Source: Lentzea albidocapillata
Lineage (GTDB): Bacteria; Actinomycetota; Actinomycetes; Mycobacteriales; Pseudonocardiaceae
DNA length: 64,000 nucleotides
Reading direction: 5' to 3'
Assembly (NCBI RefSeq): GCF_000719115.1
Contig: NZ_JOEA01000019.1
Coordinates: 1 to 64,000, forward strand
The first letter of the stretch is position 1, and every line of letters begins with the position of its first letter. Under the pieces are notes generated by a model. The model worked only from the letters and a program-made list of their open reading frames with translations, made no database searches and was not told the DNA's origin. A program made the translations under genes and the position numbers. This document shows positions 8,327-17,134 of this stretch, piece by piece.

Positions 8327-9159
8327 CGTTCCTCCAACGCGCGCAGGCCGGCCGACAGCACGCGGCCGCGCAGTGCCACGTCCAAAGCAGGATCAGCGAG
8401 CACGTCGCGCACGAACTGACCACGCACGGTCCGTTCCGCGGCAACGGTGTCGAAGTCCAGCAACGGGAACGTCTTCTCGGAGTCCAGCCAGCCGAGCGAC
8501 CGCGACGCCGACACGTCGAACACCTCGCGCGACACCGAGCCGTCCTCGTGCACCGTGCACAGAACGGCCCCGCGCTCACCGGTCTCACCCGGAGTCAGCG
8601 GATCCGGGTTGCCGGGGAAGGTGTAGTCGGTGGCGTGCTCAGGGGTGTGCACGTGTCCGAGGAACGCGTGGTCCAGGCCGGTGATCGCGACGTCATCGGG
8701 CGCGGAACCGTGGCACAGGGCCAGGTTCACGCCGCTCCGGTTCACCGCGAACCCGTCCAGGACGTCCCGCGCCGGGCCGGGTCCGACGTTCGCGGCACCC
8801 CACAGCGTGATGCCGTCGGAGAGCTCCACGGGTGTCATCGACTCCGACGAGAACACGTGCACGTTCGGCGTCCAGTCCACCTGCTGGTAGACCGACTGCG
8901 GCCCGTACCAGTCGTCGTTGCCCGGCGCCAGGAACACCGGCACCGGGCAGTCGAACGACGACCGCAGGAACTCCGCCGTCGAAGGGGAGCAGCGATCGTG
9001 CTCGTACAGGTCGCCGGCGCAGAGCATCGCGTCCACACCGGATTCCTGGGCGAGGTCGACGATGTGGCCCAGCGTGTCACGCAGCGCTTGACGCCGCTCC
9101 GGGCCCGCGCTGGGAAAGCGCGTGTCCAGGTGCAGGTCCGCGAACAGCAGCAGTTTCAC
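8323..9159 (-). CDS. SbcD/YhaO-like metallophosphoesterase (DNA nuclease)
   Basis: A 278-residue calcineurin-like phosphoesterase of the Mre11/SbcD type. Metal-binding motifs are in order: FADLHLD near residue 6, CAGDLYEHD near residue 46, PGNDDWYG near residue 80, LCHGSAPDD and FLGHVHTPEH. Such subunits are 3'-5' exo- and endonucleases working with an SbcC-like ATPase, which follows with a 4-bp overlap. I chose GTG 9159 because GAGGG lies just upstream and the motif-bearing domain begins there; the longer upstream open frame is not coding-like. It is the third gene of the operon. Confidence 0.8.
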   Translation of the reverse strand: MKLLLFADLHLDTRFPSAGPERRQALRDTLGHIVDLAQESGVDAMLCAGDLYEHDRCSPSTAEFLRSSFDCPVPVFLAPGNDDWYGPQSVYQQVDWTPNVHVFSSESMTPVELSDGITLWGAANVGPGPARDVLDGFAVNRSGVNLALCHGSAPDDVAITGLDHAFLGHVHTPEHATDYTFPGNPDPLTPGETGERGAVLCTVHEDGSVSREVFDVSASRSLGWLDSEKTFPLLDFDTVAAERTVRGQFVRDVLADPALDVALRGRVLSAGLRALEER

Positions 9160-9167
9160 CAGTGCCC

Positions 9168-9554
9168 TCAGGTGAGGTCGATGTTGCCGGAAAGGGTCAG
9201 GGTCGGCCTGAGAGATGCCGCGACCGAGGCGGTGTCGGCGTGCCAGCCGGTCAGTTCCGCGACGGTCGGGGTCAGCTCGTAGCCGTGGTGCCGGATCGCG
9301 CGGCTCAGCGCGTGCCACAGCTGGGAGGCGTCGTGCGCCAGGTCGGCGTCCACATGGGACGGAAGACTGATCAGCAACGCGTGCACGGGCCGGTCGGTGT
9401 TCTCGGCGCCGCAGGCGCGGGCCACCGACCGTTCCACCGCGGTGCGCAGAAGCTCGGCACAGCAACGGATCCGCACTCCGTCGAGCTGGCCGGGGCGCGC
9501 CAGCAGGTTCGCCACGCAGGCCAGGCGGTCCTGGACCTCGGAGGGGAGGCTCAT
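9168..9554 (-). CDS. Small helical protein in SMC operon
   Basis: A 128-residue, largely helical protein with no signal peptide. A conserved-looking core is LWHALSRAIRHHGYELTPTV. Its ATG overlaps the stop of the large zinc-hook ATPase gene (ATGA), and the nuclease gene starts 8 bases after its stop, so it is embedded in the operon. By position it could be a third, bridging subunit between the two ATPase modules; that is inference. The R-x4-H-like pattern in its second half recalls HEPN proteins but is too weak to claim. Confidence 0.6.
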   Translation of the reverse strand: MSLPSEVQDRLACVANLLARPGQLDGVRIRCCAELLRTAVERSVARACGAENTDRPVHALLISLPSHVDADLAHDASQLWHALSRAIRHHGYELTPTVAELTGWHADTASVAASLRPTLTLSGNIDLT

Positions 9555-11953
9555 CGCTGCAGCCACCCCGCGAGCAGCTCGGTGTCGCGGATCAGCACGT
9601 CCAGATCTCCGCTCTCCCCGCCGATCCGGCACGCCAGCAACAGGTCCACCGCCCACGATCCGACGACCTCCTCCAGGTGGGGCAACAGCTTCGCGGGTTC
9701 CGCGAGGTCGTCGAGAACGGCCAGCGCGAGCTTCTGTCTGGTCGTCAGCGCGCATTCGAGCAGGCGCTCGACCTCGGCGTGCGGTACGCCGCGGCCGAGT
9801 CGTTCGCGGCGGAACCGGGCGTGCGACGCCGCTTCCAGGGCCGCCCGGCAGCACGACGCCACGAGCTCGGCCCGCAACGCGTCGGGCAGGTCCTCGTCGA
9901 CCCGCATCGCGCGGGCGTCGCCCAGGCAGCGGCCGACCGGGTCGTCGGACATCCGTACCTGCACGACGGAGTCCTCGCCGCGGCAGACATCCCAGACCGT
10001 CGCCGGCAGCCGCAGCCGCCGCAACGCCTCCACCAGCCGTTCGTCGTGCGTGAAGACCACGACCTGGCGGGTCAGCCCGACGTCGGCGAGCACCTGCGCG
10101 AGACCGTCCACCTTGGACGGGTCCATCGCCTGCACCGGGTCGTCGATCATCACGAACCGGAACGGGCTCTCGTCCACCAGTGCGCGCGGCAGGAACAACG
10201 CGAGCCCCAGCGAGTGCAGCTCGCCCTGGCTCATCACCGCGAGCGCCGAGTTCGAGACGCCGTCGACCGACACGTCCAGCTCGACGTTGCGGGTGCCACC
10301 GAGCCGCACCGCGCCCAGGTCGACGTTGCTCTGCTGGCGCAACCGCTGCCAGATCCGCTGCGACTCCTTGGCGAACGGCGCGATCCGCTCGGACCGCAGC
10401 GTGGCCGCGGTCTTGCGGATCCAGTTCTCCGCCTCCGTCACGCCGGCGAGCACCTCGGCGTCCGCAAGCGCTTGTTGCGCCAGCGAATGCCACTCGAACA
10501 ACGCGATCGCCATCGGCCGCCACACCAGGTCACGCCGGTCGATCTGCTCGCGCGCCACGGCCTTCAGCTGGTCCACGGCCTGGACGAGCTCCGCATACCG
10601 GCCGAACAACTCCTGGCGCAGCCGCACGGGGTCGTCGATCGAGACGCAGGCCTCCCACGCGTGCCAGGCCTGCAGCGCGATCGTCGTGTCGAGCACGCCC
10701 TGCGCCTCGGCCAGCACCTCGGGCACCGGCAGGCACAACGCCCGCGTGGCCGCGACGGCCACGTCCAGGCGGTCGGCGGCCTCGTGCAGTTCGGCGGCGG
10801 CCCTCGCGAGGTGCTCGGCGCGTTCCCTGGCCTTGCCGAGCCACATCCCGTCGAGCCGGCCGAGATCGCACACCGGGCACGTCTGGCTGCCGCCGGACTC
10901 CTGCAGCTGGATCGCGAGCCGCAGGATCTCGCTGCACCGCAACGAGTCCTGCGCGTTGGCCGTGGCCACCACGGTGACCGCGCCGAGCGCCAGGTCGAGC
11001 GTCTCGCGGACCCGGTCGATCTCGTCGTCGGGAGGCAGCGTCACGTCCATGATCTGGTGCAGCAGGTTCGTGCCGGTGCCGACGTCCGCGCCGAGCGCGA
11101 GGTCCGCGATGGCGTCGAGGTCGGGGGAGTCGCTGCCGAGCAGTGCGGCGGCGTGGCGGGCGCGTTCGTCTTGGGACGCCAGCAGCTCCGCGCGCACGCG
11201 TTCCCTCCGGTCGTGAGGGCGGGCGACGATCTCAGCGAGACGTTTGCGGTGCTCGGCCAGCGCTTGTTGCGCTTCGGTGATCGCTTCCAGGCCCAAGAGG
11301 CGGTGCATCGCCTCGTAGAGGTCCTCGGGTTGCGCGTCGAGAACGGTCCCCAGTTCGCTGTAGGGCAGGAACGGCCGGTAGGTCTCCAGCGCCTCGTGCC
11401 ACTTGCTGTCGTCGAACGGGCTGTTGTCCTGCGTCCACTCGCCCTGCGCCAGGTTGTCCTGCGGCGCCCACTGCCTTCGGATCGTCGTCCTGTCCGTCCT
11501 GGCGGCTTCGACGAGCTCCAGTTCGACGGCGGTGTCCCTCTGGTGCAGGTTGCGCCAGCCCAGCCGCCACACGTCGTGCCGTGCTCGGGTCCAGCGCGAG
11601 TTGTAGCCGGTCAGCGCCAGTTCGGCGGCCTCGGCGAAGCTCGACTTGCCCGAGCCGTTGCGTCCGGTGACGACGGTCAGTCCTGGACCCGGTGCCAGCG
11701 GCAGGCGTGCCTGGGGCCCGATGCCCCGGAAGCCGCGCACCCGGATCTCCGACACGAAGATCTCCTGGCCAGGGCCGTTCGTCCGCTCTCGCGGGGCCTC
11801 TTGCCGTGAGGGCACACCGGCGAGCGCGCGCTCCAGAGCCGCCTCCCCCCGGCACGCCGCCAGCACCAGTTCTGCCGCACGTGGGGTGAGATCGTCTTTG
11901 GCCAGTCGCCCGGCCATCAGTTCGAGTAACCCGGCTTCACCCGCCACGGTCAC
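9551..11953 (-). CDS. SMC/Rad50-like ATPase with zinc-hook motif
   Basis: An 800-residue protein from the GTG at 11953, which has GGAGG 4 bases upstream; an upstream GTG at 11998 would add 15 residues. Walker A is GRNGSGKSS (residues ~97-105). Coiled coils flank a CPVC motif at residues ~359-362, a Rad50-style zinc hook, although only one pair of cysteines per chain is expected and seen. The ABC signature is MSQGELHSLGLALF (~574) and Walker B FVMIDDPVQAMD (~599). A ~150-residue helical extension follows the ATPase core. It heads a four-gene operon with a second SMC-like ATPase and an SbcD-like nuclease, suggesting a DNA-structure sensor for repair or defence. Confidence 0.8.
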   Translation of the reverse strand: MTVAGEAGLLELMAGRLAKDDLTPRAAELVLAACRGEAALERALAGVPSRQEAPRERTNGPGQEIFVSEIRVRGFRGIGPQARLPLAPGPGLTVVTGRNGSGKSSFAEAAELALTGYNSRWTRARHDVWRLGWRNLHQRDTAVELELVEAARTDRTTIRRQWAPQDNLAQGEWTQDNSPFDDSKWHEALETYRPFLPYSELGTVLDAQPEDLYEAMHRLLGLEAITEAQQALAEHRKRLAEIVARPHDRRERVRAELLASQDERARHAAALLGSDSPDLDAIADLALGADVGTGTNLLHQIMDVTLPPDDEIDRVRETLDLALGAVTVVATANAQDSLRCSEILRLAIQLQESGGSQTCPVCDLGRLDGMWLGKARERAEHLARAAAELHEAADRLDVAVAATRALCLPVPEVLAEAQGVLDTTIALQAWHAWEACVSIDDPVRLRQELFGRYAELVQAVDQLKAVAREQIDRRDLVWRPMAIALFEWHSLAQQALADAEVLAGVTEAENWIRKTAATLRSERIAPFAKESQRIWQRLRQQSNVDLGAVRLGGTRNVELDVSVDGVSNSALAVMSQGELHSLGLALFLPRALVDESPFRFVMIDDPVQAMDPSKVDGLAQVLADVGLTRQVVVFTHDERLVEALRRLRLPATVWDVCRGEDSVVQVRMSDDPVGRCLGDARAMRVDEDLPDALRAELVASCCRAALEAASHARFRRERLGRGVPHAEVERLLECALTTRQKLALAVLDDLAEPAKLLPHLEEVVGSWAVDLLLACRIGGESGDLDVLIRDTELLAGWLQR

Positions 11954-12072
11954 ATTTCCTCCAGCTGCCACCACTCGATAGGGCGGCAACTTAGGCACGA
12001 AAGGGGACCTACTGGCGAGTACTCACACGATCGAGTGGTGTTACATAGGGTTACTAAAGTAGGTCGCCGTCG

Positions 12073-12429
12073 TTAAGGACCCCACACCTGGAGACCCCTG
12101 ATCACGAAGTAGGCGTCCGGCACGTAGGTGCCGTGCTTCGGATAGGTGGTGAACTCGGCCTCGGTCGAGCAGTTCTCGCGCTGGTAGACGGTCGCGTCCC
12201 TGCTCAGGCGGTTGGCGAAGGACTTGCCGGTCACGGTGAGGGTGATGCATTCGCCGGGGTTCGCCGATTCCACGTCGAGGCGCTGGACGGTTCCCGTGTA
12301 GTCCGCGCCCGACCAGACGCAGAACTCGCCCTTGTCGCAGGTCTTGTCACTCTGCGCTACGGCGATCCCACTGGAGGCGACCGCGCCCGCAGTGATCACC
12401 AGGGCGGCGATGATGCTCTTCGTCGACAT
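12073..12429 (-). CDS. Secreted peptidase inhibitor I36-like protein
   Basis: A 118-residue secreted protein. A signal peptide covers about residues 1-25 (IIAALVITAGAVASSGIAVA). The mature part has four cysteines and the pattern CDKGEFCVWSGADYTG, typical of the actinobacterial I36 (SMPI-like, gamma-crystallin-fold) family. Some members inhibit metalloproteases; many have no proven target. It is monocistronic with an upstream gap of about 40 bases to the DUF72 gene. Confidence 0.75.
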   Translation of the reverse strand: MSTKSIIAALVITAGAVASSGIAVAQSDKTCDKGEFCVWSGADYTGTVQRLDVESANPGECITLTVTGKSFANRLSRDATVYQRENCSTEAEFTTYPKHGTYVPDAYFVIRGLQVWGP

Positions 12430-12468
12430 GGGCGCACCTCCGTCCGGATGAGTGTGCGTCCGTTCGGC

Positions 12469-13278
12469 TCAATCGGCCAGACGATCTTGCAGCGCTTTGG
12501 CGTCGCGCGGCGCGTAGGCCTTCGCGTCGTTGTCGAAGTAGACGAACACGTCGCCCTGCTTCCGCCAGGCGCGAACCTTCTCCGCCCACTGGTCGAGGCC
12601 CTCGTCGGTGTAGCCGCTGACGTAGAGCTCGTCGTGGCCGTGCAACCGGACGTAGACGAAGTCGCTCGTCACCTCCTCGATCAACGGGTACTTGCCGGCA
12701 GCGTCCGCGACCACCAGCGCGATGTCGTGGCGCCGGAGCAGATCGACGAACTCCGGTGTGTTGTAGCTGTCGTGGCGCACTTCGAGGGCGTAGCGCATCG
12801 GCCGTTCGGCGTCCGTGGTGGTGTGGGCCGGGTCGACGCGATGGTCGTGGCGCTTCGCGACCTCCGCAGCCTCCGTGGTGGTGCGGGGCAGGCCCTCGAA
12901 GAAGCTCGTGAGCAGGTCCGCGTCGAACCGCAGCGTGGCCGGCAGCTGCCAGAGGATCGGACCGAGTTTCGGGCCCAGGGCGAGGACTCCGGACGCGAGG
13001 TAGTTCGCGAGGAGCTCGTTGCCGTCCTTGAGGCGTTTCATGTGCGTGATGAAACGGCTGCCCTTGACGGAGAACACGAAGTCGTCCGGTGTGTCGGCGG
13101 CCCACTTCTGGTAGCTGGACGGGCGTTGCAGCGAGTAGAAGGAGCCGTTGATCTCGACCGAACCGAACTGCTCGCTCAGGTAGGCCAGCTCGCGTTTCTG
13201 CGTGACGCCCTTGGGGTAGAACACGCCGCGCCAGGGTGAGTAGACCCACCCCGAAGTGCCGATCCTGACCTCGCCCAT
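12469..13278 (-). CDS. DUF72 (YecE-like) TIM-barrel protein
   Basis: A 269-residue protein with the DUF72 hallmarks: N-terminal IGTSGWVYSPWRGVFYP, the EINGSFYSLQ block, FVFSVKGSRFITH, GPILWQLPATLRFD and the C-terminal VYVRLHGHDELYVSGYTD. Length matches the family. The fold is a TIM-like barrel of unknown biochemistry. It starts 17 bases from the divergently transcribed N-acetyltransferase gene, so the two promoters must overlap the genes or the transcripts are leaderless. Confidence 0.9.
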   Translation of the reverse strand: MGEVRIGTSGWVYSPWRGVFYPKGVTQKRELAYLSEQFGSVEINGSFYSLQRPSSYQKWAADTPDDFVFSVKGSRFITHMKRLKDGNELLANYLASGVLALGPKLGPILWQLPATLRFDADLLTSFFEGLPRTTTEAAEVAKRHDHRVDPAHTTTDAERPMRYALEVRHDSYNTPEFVDLLRRHDIALVVADAAGKYPLIEEVTSDFVYVRLHGHDELYVSGYTDEGLDQWAEKVRAWRKQGDVFVYFDNDAKAYAPRDAKALQDRLAD

Positions 13279-13295
13279 GTGGTTATCGTGGCACG

Positions 13296-14030
13296 GTGGA
13301 CGACTACCTACAGCGCATCGGTGCCTCTCGCACGTCGTCGTTGGCAGAGCTGCACGAGCGGCACCTGCTGAGCGTCCCGTTCGAGAACCTCTACACGCAC
13401 ATGGACACCCGGATCGTGCTGGAGATCCCGTGGCTCCACGACAAGATCGTGACGCAACGGCGCGGCGGGTTCTGCTACGAGCTCAACGGACTGTTCGCGG
13501 AGTTGTTGCGGCACTTGGGACACAGCGTCGACCTGCTCGCGGCGCGCACGGTGGGCGAGGAACAGCGGCTCGGTCCGCCGTTCGACCACCTGGCGTTGCT
13601 CGTGGACGGCGCCTGGATCGCCGACGTCGGGTTCGGGGCGTTCACGTTGCACCCGCTCGACTGGAAGTCGCGCGAGGACCAGCACGATCCGTTCGGCGTG
13701 TTCCGGCTCGTGGACTCGGGTGACGACGTGGAGGTGCTGATGGACGGCAAGCCCTCCTACCGGCTCGAACGCCGGCCGCGCGACCTCGCCGAGTTCGTGC
13801 CGACCTGCTGGTGGCACCAGACCGCGCCGGAGTCGCACTTCCGCGCGGGGCCGATGGCGTCGCTCGCGATGCCCGCGGGGCGGATCACGGTGACGGACAA
13901 GAAGATCGTGGTGACGGAGAACGGCCGCAAGACCTCGACGGATGTCGAAGATCCCGCGGCCGCGTTCCTGGAACAGTTAGGACTTCACTTCCGGCAGAGC
14001 AACGCGTCCGGGGTCCTGCGCCAGTTGTAG
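13296..14030 (+). CDS. nat: Arylamine N-acetyltransferase
   Basis: A 244-residue NAT family enzyme that transfers acetyl from acetyl-CoA to arylamines or hydrazines through an acyl-cysteine intermediate. The catalytic Cys is in RGGFCYELN (about residue 60), His in FDHLALLVDG (about 98) and Asp in IADVGFGAF (about 113), the complete Cys-His-Asp triad. N-terminal SVPFENLYTH is also conserved. It starts at GTG 13296. Its last 46 bases overlap the convergent GH5 gene. Family certain, physiological substrate unknown. Confidence 0.92.
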   Translation: MDDYLQRIGASRTSSLAELHERHLLSVPFENLYTHMDTRIVLEIPWLHDKIVTQRRGGFCYELNGLFAELLRHLGHSVDLLAARTVGEEQRLGPPFDHLALLVDGAWIADVGFGAFTLHPLDWKSREDQHDPFGVFRLVDSGDDVEVLMDGKPSYRLERRPRDLAEFVPTCWWHQTAPESHFRAGPMASLAMPAGRITVTDKKIVVTENGRKTSTDVEDPAAAFLEQLGLHFRQSNASGVLRQL

Positions 14031-15703
14031 GCGACGCCGGCGATGTGCTCGTTCTGCGCGCACTGGCCCTTGTAGTGCCCGCTGGCCCAGTCGCCGCCCT
14101 GGTCCGGCCGGTTGTCGCCGCGGTCGAACCAGATGACGCGGCTGGTGGAGCCGGTCGCGACCGGAGCGCAGACCAGCGTGAAGTTCGCGTAGCCGACAGC
14201 CGCGTTGTTGTTCGGGCACTGGAGCTTCGTGTAGCCGGATGCCCAGTCGTTGGTCACGTGCTGCTCGTTGGTGACCCTGGTCGTGCCGCTCCACTGTGGA
14301 CCGCTGACGCACAGGCCGCGGTTGCCCGTGTGGCTGATGCCGACGAGCTTCTCGTTCTGCGGGCAGGATTCCTTGAGGAGCTGGTTCCACCGGGTCTCCT
14401 GCGGGATCTGCCCGGTGCGGCTCGGCGCGGTGACGAGGCGGTTCCACGCGCCGGCCCGCCAGTCGTCACCGTCGTTGACGCCCATGCGGTTGCCGGCCGC
14501 GTCCCAGTGCAGCAACGCCCATCCGTTGCCGCCCCGGTTGGTGTGGAAGCCGACCAGCGGCCAGTAGGCGAAGTCGGTGTCGTCGGCGATCAGCTGGTTC
14601 ACGAACCGCTCGAACCAGTCGCGCGCCTTGGGGTTGTTCTCCCCGCGGCCGCCGACGCCGAACTCGCTGATCCACAGCGGCGCGGTGAAGTGCTTCTGTG
14701 CCTCGGTGATGAAGAAGGCCTGGCGCTGCAGGACGTTGATGTGCTCCTGCGGCGAGAGGTCCTGGTAACGGGGATCGGTCGTCTCGCCGATTCCCGTGGC
14801 ACCGCTGTGGTTCGGCCCGGTGTAGCCGTAGAAGTGGGCCGAGTAGACGAGCTTGGCGGGATTGGCGAGCGTGTGGCTGAGGAAGCGCGCCGGCTCCAGC
14901 GTCGGCCGGCCGTGCGCGAAGCCGTCGACGGGGATGCCGGTCCAGTTGATGCCCTCGACGATGACGAGCAGGTCGGGCGCGGTCTGCTGGAGGCGGTCGG
15001 CGGCCTGCTGGGAGGCCTTGTGCCAGTCGTGGTCGTTGCCCCAGCCCCAGTTCGGGTCGTCCCAGACGTTGCGGCGCACCTCGTTGTAGAGATCCGCGCC
15101 GACCACGCGCTTGTTCGCCTTGTAGCGGCCGGCCATGAACGCCCAGTCGTTGATCCACTGGTCGGTGCTCTGGCTGGTGTTCCAACGCTCGTTGCCGTCG
15201 ACACCGCAGCACCACCGCGAGGTCGTGGTGTGGTTGTTGAGGATGACGGCGAGGTTGTTGCGGGTCAGTTCGGCCACGACCGCGTCGTAGACCTCGAGCG
15301 GCCGCTTTCCGTTGAGCTGCGCGTCCTTCAGGCCGCGGACGGGGTTGGTGTCCTTGAGCATCTGGTTGGAGAACGGCAGCCTGATGCTGTTGACGCCGAT
15401 CTCCTTGAAACCACTGATGATCGTGGCCATGGTCGCGCGGTCGAGGCCGAGCGGAACCTGGTCGGCCTTTTCGCCGGAGTGGTGGTTGGCGGGGTCGTTG
15501 ATGTCGCCGGAACCGGTGTAGGTGCCGCTCGCACCGTGCCAGTTCCCGGACTTGAGCTTGAAGCGGTCGCCGTGTGCGTCGACGATCCACCGGCCTCGGG
15601 TGCTGAGGGGGCCGGTCCAGGCCGCCTCCTCCGCGTGCGCTTGCACGGGAGCCACGAGACTCGCGGCCAGGAGCAGGGGAGCCAAGACGCGAATCGTTCT
15701 CAT
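13985..15703 (-). CDS. Secreted GH5 family glycoside hydrolase (cellulase-like)
   Basis: A 572-residue secreted enzyme. The start is ATG 15703, giving a signal peptide of ~25 residues (RVLAPLLLAASLVAPVQAHA). The GH5 catalytic domain spans ~26-430: acid/base Glu in VVGADLYNEVRRN and nucleophile Glu in APLWISEFGVGG, with RLPFSNQML and YSAHFYGYTG in between. The last ~130 residues hold three Cys-paired units of 40-45 residues (starting SCPQNEKLVGI, LQCPNNNAAVG and GQCAQNEHIAG), probably an accessory binding module. The predicted role is extracellular endo-acting plant polysaccharide hydrolysis. Confidence 0.88.
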   Translation of the reverse strand: MRTIRVLAPLLLAASLVAPVQAHAEEAAWTGPLSTRGRWIVDAHGDRFKLKSGNWHGASGTYTGSGDINDPANHHSGEKADQVPLGLDRATMATIISGFKEIGVNSIRLPFSNQMLKDTNPVRGLKDAQLNGKRPLEVYDAVVAELTRNNLAVILNNHTTTSRWCCGVDGNERWNTSQSTDQWINDWAFMAGRYKANKRVVGADLYNEVRRNVWDDPNWGWGNDHDWHKASQQAADRLQQTAPDLLVIVEGINWTGIPVDGFAHGRPTLEPARFLSHTLANPAKLVYSAHFYGYTGPNHSGATGIGETTDPRYQDLSPQEHINVLQRQAFFITEAQKHFTAPLWISEFGVGGRGENNPKARDWFERFVNQLIADDTDFAYWPLVGFHTNRGGNGWALLHWDAAGNRMGVNDGDDWRAGAWNRLVTAPSRTGQIPQETRWNQLLKESCPQNEKLVGISHTGNRGLCVSGPQWSGTTRVTNEQHVTNDWASGYTKLQCPNNNAAVGYANFTLVCAPVATGSTSRVIWFDRGDNRPDQGGDWASGHYKGQCAQNEHIAGVAYNWRRTPDALLCRK

Positions 15704-15764
15704 ATCTGAAGAGGCTAGTTGAGAACCCGGACCCTGCAAATGCTCGGTTCCGAGCGTAGCTACT

Positions 15765-15795
15765 CCGTAGCACTTTTCTGCATTTTGCGCTACGG
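15765..15795. promoter_or_regulatory. Inverted repeat, candidate antitoxin operator
   Basis: CCGTAGC at 15765-15771 and GCTACGG at 15789-15795 form a perfect 7-bp inverted repeat around a T-rich 17-base spacer, ending 7 bases before the antitoxin ATG. Phd/YefM antitoxins autoregulate by binding such palindromes, so this is the likely operator/promoter of the toxin-antitoxin pair. Confidence 0.5.
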
Positions 15796-15802
15796 TGGTG
15801 GC

Positions 15803-16090
15803 ATGCAGCAGCTCAAAGCCATCGGCCAGCGTGAGCTCCGCAACGACAACGCGGAGATCATGCGGCGCGTCGAGGCGGGTGAGAGCTTCGTCGTCACCCG
15901 CAACAACAAGCCCGTCGCGCAGCTCCTGCCGTACCGGGAGGACGCCGTGACCCGTCCGCCTCTGGGTGACGTTCAGGTGCTGTTCGGCACCCTGCCGCCG
16001 GTCGACGCGGACCGGTGGGAGGCCGACCGCCGCGCGGCCGACGAGGTGTTCGGCGTGGACGACCCGCTGGACGACCCGTGGCAGAGCTGA
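15803..16090 (+). CDS. Type II antitoxin, Phd/YefM family
   Basis: A 95-residue antitoxin. The N-terminal DNA-binding region shows the family pattern LKAIGQRELRNDNAEIMRRV followed by GESFVVTRNNKPVAQLLPY. The acidic, Trp-containing C-terminus (DDPLDDPWQS) is the toxin-binding part. I chose the internal ATG at 15803, where the domain begins. The upstream frame has no coding bias and contains an inverted-repeat operator. The toxin gene overlaps its 3' end by 13 bases. Confidence 0.88.
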   Translation: MQQLKAIGQRELRNDNAEIMRRVEAGESFVVTRNNKPVAQLLPYREDAVTRPPLGDVQVLFGTLPPVDADRWEADRRAADEVFGVDDPLDDPWQS

Positions 16091-16485
16091 GCTGTCTGCT
16101 CGACACCTGTGTGCTGATCAGGCTCGAGCGGGCGAATCTGGGTGAGTACGTGAACGCCCAGCCGTTCCTGAGTGCCGTGACGATCGCGGAGATCGCGTTC
16201 GGGCTCGACACCGAGGATCCGGTCGAGCGGTTCGCGCGCACGGAACGGTATTACGCGGCGCTGCAGACGTTCGAGGTGCTGCCGTTCGGTGTCGAGGAGG
16301 CCAAGGTCTACGGGCAGATGGCCTCGCTGGTGCGGCGCGCCGGCCGAAGCCCGCGCCCGAGGAGGATGGACCTGCAGATCGCGGCCACGGCGGCGGTCGC
16401 GGGCCTGCCGGTGCTGACGATGAACGTCAAGGACTTCAAGGACGTCGGGCGGCTCGTCGAGGTCGTGCCGATCCGTCAGGTCTGA
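16078..16485 (+). CDS. vapC: VapC-like PIN-domain toxin
   Basis: A 135-residue PIN ribonuclease. Acidic metal-binding residues are in SCLLDTCVLIRLE (Asp ~8), SAVTIAEIAFGLD (Glu ~38), RRMDLQIAATAAV (Asp ~99) and TMNVKDFKDV (Asp ~120). Active VapC toxins cleave tRNA or rRNA and are held inactive by the antitoxin encoded just upstream. The start is GTG 16078, inside the antitoxin gene, giving a 13-bp overlap. The final motif has Met-Asn where TRN is common, but the acidic residue is kept. Confidence 0.88.
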   Translation: MAELSCLLDTCVLIRLERANLGEYVNAQPFLSAVTIAEIAFGLDTEDPVERFARTERYYAALQTFEVLPFGVEEAKVYGQMASLVRRAGRSPRPRRMDLQIAATAAVAGLPVLTMNVKDFKDVGRLVEVVPIRQV

Positions 16486-16533
16486 GCACCCGTGGAGGAA
16501 TCAGCGCAGGCCGGCGACTCTAAGCTGGCTGCC

Positions 16534-17037
16534 ATGATTGCTGCGGGGTTCACCTGTTCGTGCTGCGGTGAGGTGCACGAAGGCCTTCCATTCGGTTACT
16601 CGATGGCCGCGCCCGTGTACTGGTCGCCGGACGTCGCCGAGAAGCCCGGCAGCTTCCTCTCGGGGGAGCAGTGCGTGATCGAGAACGAGCACTTCTTCGT
16701 GCGTGGCCGCATCGTCCTGCCGGTGCGCGACGCCGACGAGGACTTCGAATGGGGTGTGTGGGTCTCGATCTCGCCGGCGAACTTCGGCCGCATGATCGAC
16801 GTGTTCGAGGACCCCGCCCGTGTGAACGAGCCGCCCTACTTCGGCTGGCTGTCGACGATCCTGCCCGGCTACGAGCCCACGACGCTCAACCTCAAGATCA
16901 ACCTGCACACGCAGGAGGTCGGGGTGCGGCCGTTGGTCGAGGTCGAACCCACCGATCACCCGCTCGCCGTGGAACAGCGCGAGGGCATCACGGTCGCGCG
17001 GGTGCAGGAGTTCGCGGAGTTCGCTCTGCATCAGTGA
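16534..17037 (+). CDS. DUF2199 domain protein
   Basis: A 167-residue protein with the DUF2199 pattern: FTCSCCGEVHEGLPFGYS at the start (a possible CxxC metal site), ECVIENEHFFVRGRI-type block (CVIENEHFFVRGRIVLPV), WGVWVSIS and a C-terminal ITVARVQEFAEFAL. I preferred ATG 16534, which places the conserved FTCSCCG at the N-terminus as in the family, over the upstream GTG at 16492. The function of the family is unknown. It is 48 bases downstream of the toxin gene and may be separately transcribed. Confidence 0.85.
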   Translation: MIAAGFTCSCCGEVHEGLPFGYSMAAPVYWSPDVAEKPGSFLSGEQCVIENEHFFVRGRIVLPVRDADEDFEWGVWVSISPANFGRMIDVFEDPARVNEPPYFGWLSTILPGYEPTTLNLKINLHTQEVGVRPLVEVEPTDHPLAVEQREGITVARVQEFAEFALHQ

Positions 17038-17134
17038 GGAACGCACGCGCTGAGGATCGCGGGACACAGGAACATGACCTGATCGAAACATCCCAACGGC
17101 TAATGATCCCGCGATTCATCCCGATACGTGACAC

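Noticed and set aside
8832..11809. Long plus-strand frames across the SMC operon
   Set aside because: Rich in Ser/Arg/Pro or Val/Arg/Gln without motifs; they overlap genes with Walker and nuclease motifs on the minus strand.
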